Below are positions 60,670-64,000 of a stretch of 64,000 bases of DNA, piece after piece (the first letter of the stretch is position 1; each line of letters begins with the position of its first letter). Below the pieces are notes generated by a model, which made no database searches, had not been told where the DNA came from, and saw only the letters and a program-made list of their open reading frames with translations. The position numbers and the translations under genes were made by a program. Source of the DNA: Catellatospora tritici (GTDB taxonomy: Bacteria; Actinomycetota; Actinomycetes; Mycobacteriales; Micromonosporaceae); assembly GCF_019083965.1 (NCBI RefSeq), contig NZ_JAHRCY010000005.1:1-64000 (forward strand). Direction: 5' to 3'.

Positions 60670-62031
60670 TCAGCTCCGCGGCATGCCGGGCGCCCGCGCC
60701 AGCAGCCGCGCCACCGCGTCGGAGTGGTCGGCGTGGGCGGCGCCGAGCGGGTCGACGCGCACCCGCGCGGCGACCGTGTCGAAGCAGTCCAGATAGGCCT
60801 CGGCCTTGGCCTGTGCGCCGCCGAAGCACGCGTTCAGTCCGCGCTGCAGTCCGCCGCCGTGGTGCACGGCGACCTTGCGCCGCCACGCGATCGGCTCGGG
60901 CAGCTGCCGGGCCATCGCGGCCCGGAAGTACGCCTTCTCCCGCCCGCCGTCGACCTTGCAGTGCGGGTGCACCGCCAACGCGGTCGCGATCACGTCCGGA
61001 TGCCAGTACGGGTGCAGCAGCCGCTTGCCCCGCGCCGTCGCGAACACCGTGGTCAGCTCGCCGCTGTACCGGGTGTCGTCGATCCCCTCGCGGATGATCC
61101 CGATCAGCTCGTCCGGATCGCGGGTCGTCACCGGCAGCCCCAGGTTCAGCAGGTCACTGCCGTACCCGGTGAGCACCTGCGGCTCGACCACCGCCCCTCG
61201 GCGCAGCAGCGCCACCGCGGTGACGGCGATGTCGACCTTCTCCGGGTGGGCGTGGCCCAGCACCCGGATCACCTCCGGCACGGCCCCGATCAGCTCGGCG
61301 GCGGTCAGGTCGATGCGCCGGTGCGCGATGCCCAGGTAACCGGCCAACTCGGCCGCCCCCGCATACTCGTCCCCCCACGGCGTGCCCGCGCTGTACGCGG
61401 TCACCCGCAGCCCGGCGCGGTGCGCCAGCGTGGTCACCGCCCCGGAGTCGATGCCCTCCGACAGCATCGTGGCCACCGGTGCGGCCGGGTCGGTGTAGGC
61501 CCGCACGGCGTCGCCCAGCGCCGACACGAACGCCGCACCGGCCGCCACGGGGTCGGTCAGCGTCGGGGTCAGTGCCGCGTCGAGCGGGTCGACCTGGTCG
61601 GACGTGTCGACCGCCCAACCGGAGCCGAGGCGGCGCACCCGGGTCACCGACCCCGGCACCAGCCGTCGTACGCCGTGCAGCGCGGTGCTGCCCTCCCGGT
61701 GGATGGCGGCCCGATCGCCGACGGCCTGCGGCAGGCCCCACGCGGCGGCGGCCGACGCGGCGACGAACACGTCGCTGCAGACCAGCACCCGGCCGTGGAA
61801 CCGGTCATTGACCAGGTACAGCGGGATCTCGTTGAGTGGGGAGGTGGTGGCGGTGAAACCGTCGGCGTCGACCTCGACGCCGGTGCGTTCGGTCGGCCCG
61901 GCCCGCCACGACGAGCCGTCACCGAGATCGGGGTAGCTGCCGTACACGTAGGGAGCCTTGTCGCCGCCCACCAGGGCCGCCGCCAGCGGCGGCACCGGGG
62001 CGGTCGCGGTCAGGAACCAGGCGTGGGTCAC
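60670..62031 (-). CDS. CarA/ThnM-like beta-lactam (carbapenam) synthetase homologue
   Basis: 453 residues from GTG 62031, overlapping the crotonase stop by 4 nt. It belongs to the class B asparagine synthetase superfamily but begins 'MTHAWFLTA', so the N-terminal Cys nucleophile of glutamine-dependent enzymes is absent, as in beta-lactam synthetases. The ATP-binding PP-loop is 'SEGIDSG' (191-197). 'QVLTGYGSDLL' (Tyr290), 'RYSGELTT' (Glu325) and 'IAWRRKVAVHHGG' (Lys386) line up by eye with the Tyr-Glu dyad and catalytic Lys described for CarA and BLS. It would close the four-membered lactam of a beta-amino acid with ATP. Lasso-peptide cyclases are less likely. Confidence 0.85.
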   Translation of the reverse strand: MTHAWFLTATAPVPPLAAALVGGDKAPYVYGSYPDLGDGSSWRAGPTERTGVEVDADGFTATTSPLNEIPLYLVNDRFHGRVLVCSDVFVAASAAAAWGLPQAVGDRAAIHREGSTALHGVRRLVPGSVTRVRRLGSGWAVDTSDQVDPLDAALTPTLTDPVAAGAAFVSALGDAVRAYTDPAAPVATMLSEGIDSGAVTTLAHRAGLRVTAYSAGTPWGDEYAGAAELAGYLGIAHRRIDLTAAELIGAVPEVIRVLGHAHPEKVDIAVTAVALLRRGAVVEPQVLTGYGSDLLNLGLPVTTRDPDELIGIIREGIDDTRYSGELTTVFATARGKRLLHPYWHPDVIATALAVHPHCKVDGGREKAYFRAAMARQLPEPIAWRRKVAVHHGGGLQRGLNACFGGAQAKAEAYLDCFDTVAARVRVDPLGAAHADHSDAVARLLARAPGMPRS

Positions 62032-62810
62032 GGCTGCCGCCCGATGACGCGCCGCATCCGCTGCTGCGCCTCGCCCGCCGCGAACGCCCGCCGGTGCGCC
62101 AGCTTGCCCTCGGCGCGCACCCGCTCCAGCCCGGCCACGAACGGGCCGTTGATCCGCGGCCGGGTCGACTGCACCGCGGCGGTGGTGTATCCGGCGATGG
62201 TCCGGGCCAGCTCCAGCGCCCGCGGCAGCACCAGCGCCGGGGGTTGGGTCTCCTGCAGCAGCCGGTCGGCCAGGGCTCGCCGGGCATCCCACCGCGCGCA
62301 GGTGAACAGCATCGCCTGCATCACGCTGCGCCCGGCCACCGACTCCAGCATGAACCCGCCGAAATTGCAGGCGATGCCGAGCTGGAACTCCGGCATGACC
62401 AGGTGGCTGCGTTCGCTGCCGATGCGGTAGTCGCAGCACAGCGCGATCTGCAGCCCGATGCCGATGGCGAACCCGTCGACGGCCGCGACGATCGGCGTGG
62501 GCACCGAGGCCAGGGTCGTGTACAGGTCGGTGATGTCGTCGATCCACGCGTCGACCTCGTCGCCGCCGGTGAACTCCGACACCTCGTGGAAGTCGCCGCC
62601 CGCGCCGAAGGAGCGGTTCTCGCCGCCGTACAGCACGATGGCGCCGACATTCTCGTCACCGTCGAGGTCGAGCACGGTCTGGCGCAGCTCGCGCATGCGG
62701 GCGCGGCTGAACGGATTCTGCTCGTGCGCGGCGCTGAATTCGACCAACGCAATTCGCCCGGGGAGAACCTCGGCGGTCATCGTGGCGGTCGATGCGGCGG
62801 TTTCCCCCAT
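62028..62810 (-). CDS. CarB/ThnE-like carboxymethylproline synthase homologue (crotonase family)
   Basis: 260 residues from ATG 62810 (GGAAGG, 7-nt spacing). 'HEQNPFSRARM' (29-39), 'YGGENRSFGAGGDFHEV' (61-77) and 'AAVDGFAIGIGLQIAL' (109-124) closely follow CarB of Pectobacterium as I remember it, and 'VMPEFQLGIACNFGGFML' keeps the Glu (141). The oxyanion hole is built by the GGDF segment and the residue at 118, which is Ile here and Met in CarB. CarB joins malonyl-CoA with glutamate semialdehyde/pyrroline-5-carboxylate to give carboxymethylproline, the substrate of CarA. It is the first gene of the operon. Confidence 0.85.
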   Translation of the reverse strand: MGETAASTATMTAEVLPGRIALVEFSAAHEQNPFSRARMRELRQTVLDLDGDENVGAIVLYGGENRSFGAGGDFHEVSEFTGGDEVDAWIDDITDLYTTLASVPTPIVAAVDGFAIGIGLQIALCCDYRIGSERSHLVMPEFQLGIACNFGGFMLESVAGRSVMQAMLFTCARWDARRALADRLLQETQPPALVLPRALELARTIAGYTTAAVQSTRPRINGPFVAGLERVRAEGKLAHRRAFAAGEAQQRMRRVIGRQP

Positions 62811-63043
62811 GAGTTAGCCTTCCGCAGTAGCCGGATCGTGCTCGGATGCGATGTGCCAGGTCAGTGCTGACATCAATGGGGAAGGACCGCTCTGTCCCGA
62901 ACCTATGCGCACCAACGCATCCATGTGTGCGAACAGCGGCGCATTGACCTATATTTAACGGCCGGTTCCAAGATTAAATGGCGACACATTGGACCGTCAA
63001 GGCAGCTGTCGCCAACCAGCCCGCACCGGGAGACACACGGCCG
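62811..63043. promoter_or_regulatory. Divergent promoter region of the carbapenem-like cluster
   Basis: 233 nt between the operon start and a divergent gene, AT-richer than the rest near 62945-62985. It contains ATTTAA-15 nt-TTAAAT (about 62954-62980). No gene is visible. Both directions probably start here. Confidence 0.5.
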
Positions 63044-64000
63044 ATGCCCGACAGCAGCCACCCGGAGCCCGTGGGCGCCGCGGCCGAACTGGCAGCCAGA
63101 GTGCTGCGCCCCGCCGCCGCCCGGGTCGACCGGTACGGCATGCCGAAGTCGCACGTGGACGAGCTGGGCCGCGCCGGACTGCTCGACCTGACCGTCGACA
63201 CCCCCGCCGCGACCGTCCGCGCCGTCCAGGAGGTGTTGGCGGGCGCCTGCCCGGTCACCTGGTTCGTGCACGCCCAGCACCAGACCGTGCTCGACCTGCT
63301 GTCGGCCCCCGGCGCGCAGATCCCGTACCGGCTGCGCGGCGCCGACCGCACCCGGCTGGCCGGAATCGCCTCGGCGCAGCTGGCGAAGCTGCCCGACCGG
63401 CCGCTGACCGCCCGCGCCACCGCGTCCGGCTGGATCCTCGACGGCACCGCCCCCTTCTACACCGGCTGGGGCGTCACCGACGTGGCGCTGCTGCTGGCCG
63501 TCGACGACAGCCAGCAGGTCGTCGCCGCGCTCGTGCCCGCCCGGCAACTGCCCGGCCTGCGGGCCGGACCACCGATGCGGCTGGCGGCCCTGGAAGGCAC
63601 CGGTACGGTCAGCCTCACCTGCGACGGCCTGGCCGTGCCACACGCCGACGTCGCGGCCGTGGGCACCGTCGGACAGTGGCGCGAGTGGAGCCGCGCCCGC
63701 GTGCTCGACGCCCCACCGGCCGTGTTCGGTGTGGCCGCCGCCGCGTTGGCGCTGCTGGAGTCGGCCGCCGACCGCCTCGACGACGCCGCCGAGCTCGCCG
63801 AACGCCTGCGCGGCCGCCTCGATGGCCTGCGCGGCGAGGCCTACGCCCTGGCCGACTCCGGCGGCGACCCGGCCCGGCGGCTCGCGCTGCGTGGCGAGGC
63901 GACCGCGCTGCTGCAGACCGCCGCCGGAGCCGCCGCCGTGGCCGCGGGCAGCGCCGGACTCCAGGACACGCACGAGGCCGCCCGGCTGACCCGAGCGGCC
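63044..64000 (+). CDS. Acyl-CoA dehydrogenase-like flavoprotein (3' end missing)
   Basis: The frame is open from ATG 63044 (GGGAGA at 63029-63034) through the right edge, 319 codons. Residues 1-60 hold an N-terminal helical part ('AAELAARVLRPAAARVDRYGMPKSHVDELGRAGLLDLTV'). 'ACPVTWFVHAQHQTVLDLL' and 'RLAGIASAQLAKL' follow, then 'ASGWILDGTAPFYTGWGVTDVALLLAV', the beta domain of the acyl-CoA dehydrogenase fold, and a helical C-terminal domain ('VFGVAAAALALLESAADRLDDAAELAERLRG'). It could be a flavin-dependent dehydrogenase or monooxygenase acting on the cluster product. The substrate is unknown. Confidence 0.82.
   Translation, partial: MPDSSHPEPVGAAAELAARVLRPAAARVDRYGMPKSHVDELGRAGLLDLTVDTPAATVRAVQEVLAGACPVTWFVHAQHQTVLDLLSAPGAQIPYRLRGADRTRLAGIASAQLAKLPDRPLTARATASGWILDGTAPFYTGWGVTDVALLLAVDDSQQVVAALVPARQLPGLRAGPPMRLAALEGTGTVSLTCDGLAVPHADVAAVGTVGQWREWSRARVLDAPPAVFGVAAAALALLESAADRLDDAAELAERLRGRLDGLRGEAYALADSGGDPARRLALRGEATALLQTAAGAAAVAAGSAGLQDTHEAARLTRAA

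Noticed and set aside
60670-62031. Lasso-peptide cyclase (asparagine-synthetase-like)
   Set aside because: No precursor or leader peptidase/RRE gene is present, and the residues and neighbours fit CarA-type beta-lactam synthetase better.
1-64000. CRISPR arrays, tRNA or rRNA genes
   Set aside because: No regularly spaced repeats with unique spacers were seen, nor any tRNA cloverleaf with CCA end or rRNA sequence. This was by eye; a tool scan could find something I missed.

Overview
The window is about 70% G+C DNA with actinomycete features: GTG and TTG starts, GTGA/ATGA stop-start overlaps, and many Sec- and Tat-exported proteins. The gene content would fit a filamentous actinobacterium of the Micromonosporaceae type. 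That assignment is inference, because no rRNA or marker gene is present.

Layout. 1-18.4 kb holds secreted enzymes and surface proteins: a repeat protein cut by the left edge, a GDSL esterase, an EEP-fold phosphoesterase, a phospholipase D with an apparent frameshift, an M28 aminopeptidase and an S1-like protease that share a C-terminal domain, and a 2,133-residue Rhs/YD-repeat protein with a lower-GC toxin-like tip. 18.9-30.9 kb (minus strand) is a compact extracellular contractile injection system (eCIS) operon. It encodes a Pvc16-like protein, sheath, tube, a disordered eCIS protein, a LysM protein, spike, PAAR-like tip, gp25, a gpJ with BNR-like repeats, gpI, and three membrane-associated proteins. 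No AAA+ ATPase or tape measure is in the window. 31.1-36 kb holds a TPR-CHAT protease candidate diverging from a cytoplasmic subtilisin, an ECF sigma factor and a small beta-rich protein.

36.3-55.9 kb is mixed. It contains an unknown 376-aa protein, a Cys-motif protein, a VanX-like dipeptidase, alpha/beta hydrolases, a His-rich protein coupled to a tyrosinase, a CopB-type copper ATPase remnant behind a CsoR-like palindrome, a GNAT, a Tat leader ORF overlapping an amidase gene, a DJ-1/PfpI protein, an SRPBCC protein, a DUF1800/DUF1501 pair, a lamin-tail/RTX surface protein, and a DUF4386 membrane protein below nested palindromes.

56.0-64.0 kb is the most exciting part. A six-gene minus-strand operon encodes, in order, a CarB/ThnE-like carboxymethylproline synthase homologue, a CarA/ThnM-like beta-lactam synthetase homologue, an NRDE/TANGO2 Ntn-hydrolase, a LuxC/ThnO-like acyl reductase, a LuxE/ThnN-like adenylating enzyme and a cobalamin-type radical SAM enzyme. 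A divergent acyl-CoA-dehydrogenase-like gene runs off the right edge. This reads as part of a carbapenem-family (bicyclic beta-lactam) biosynthetic cluster of unusual composition. No CarC-type oxygenase or resistance gene is visible before the window ends.
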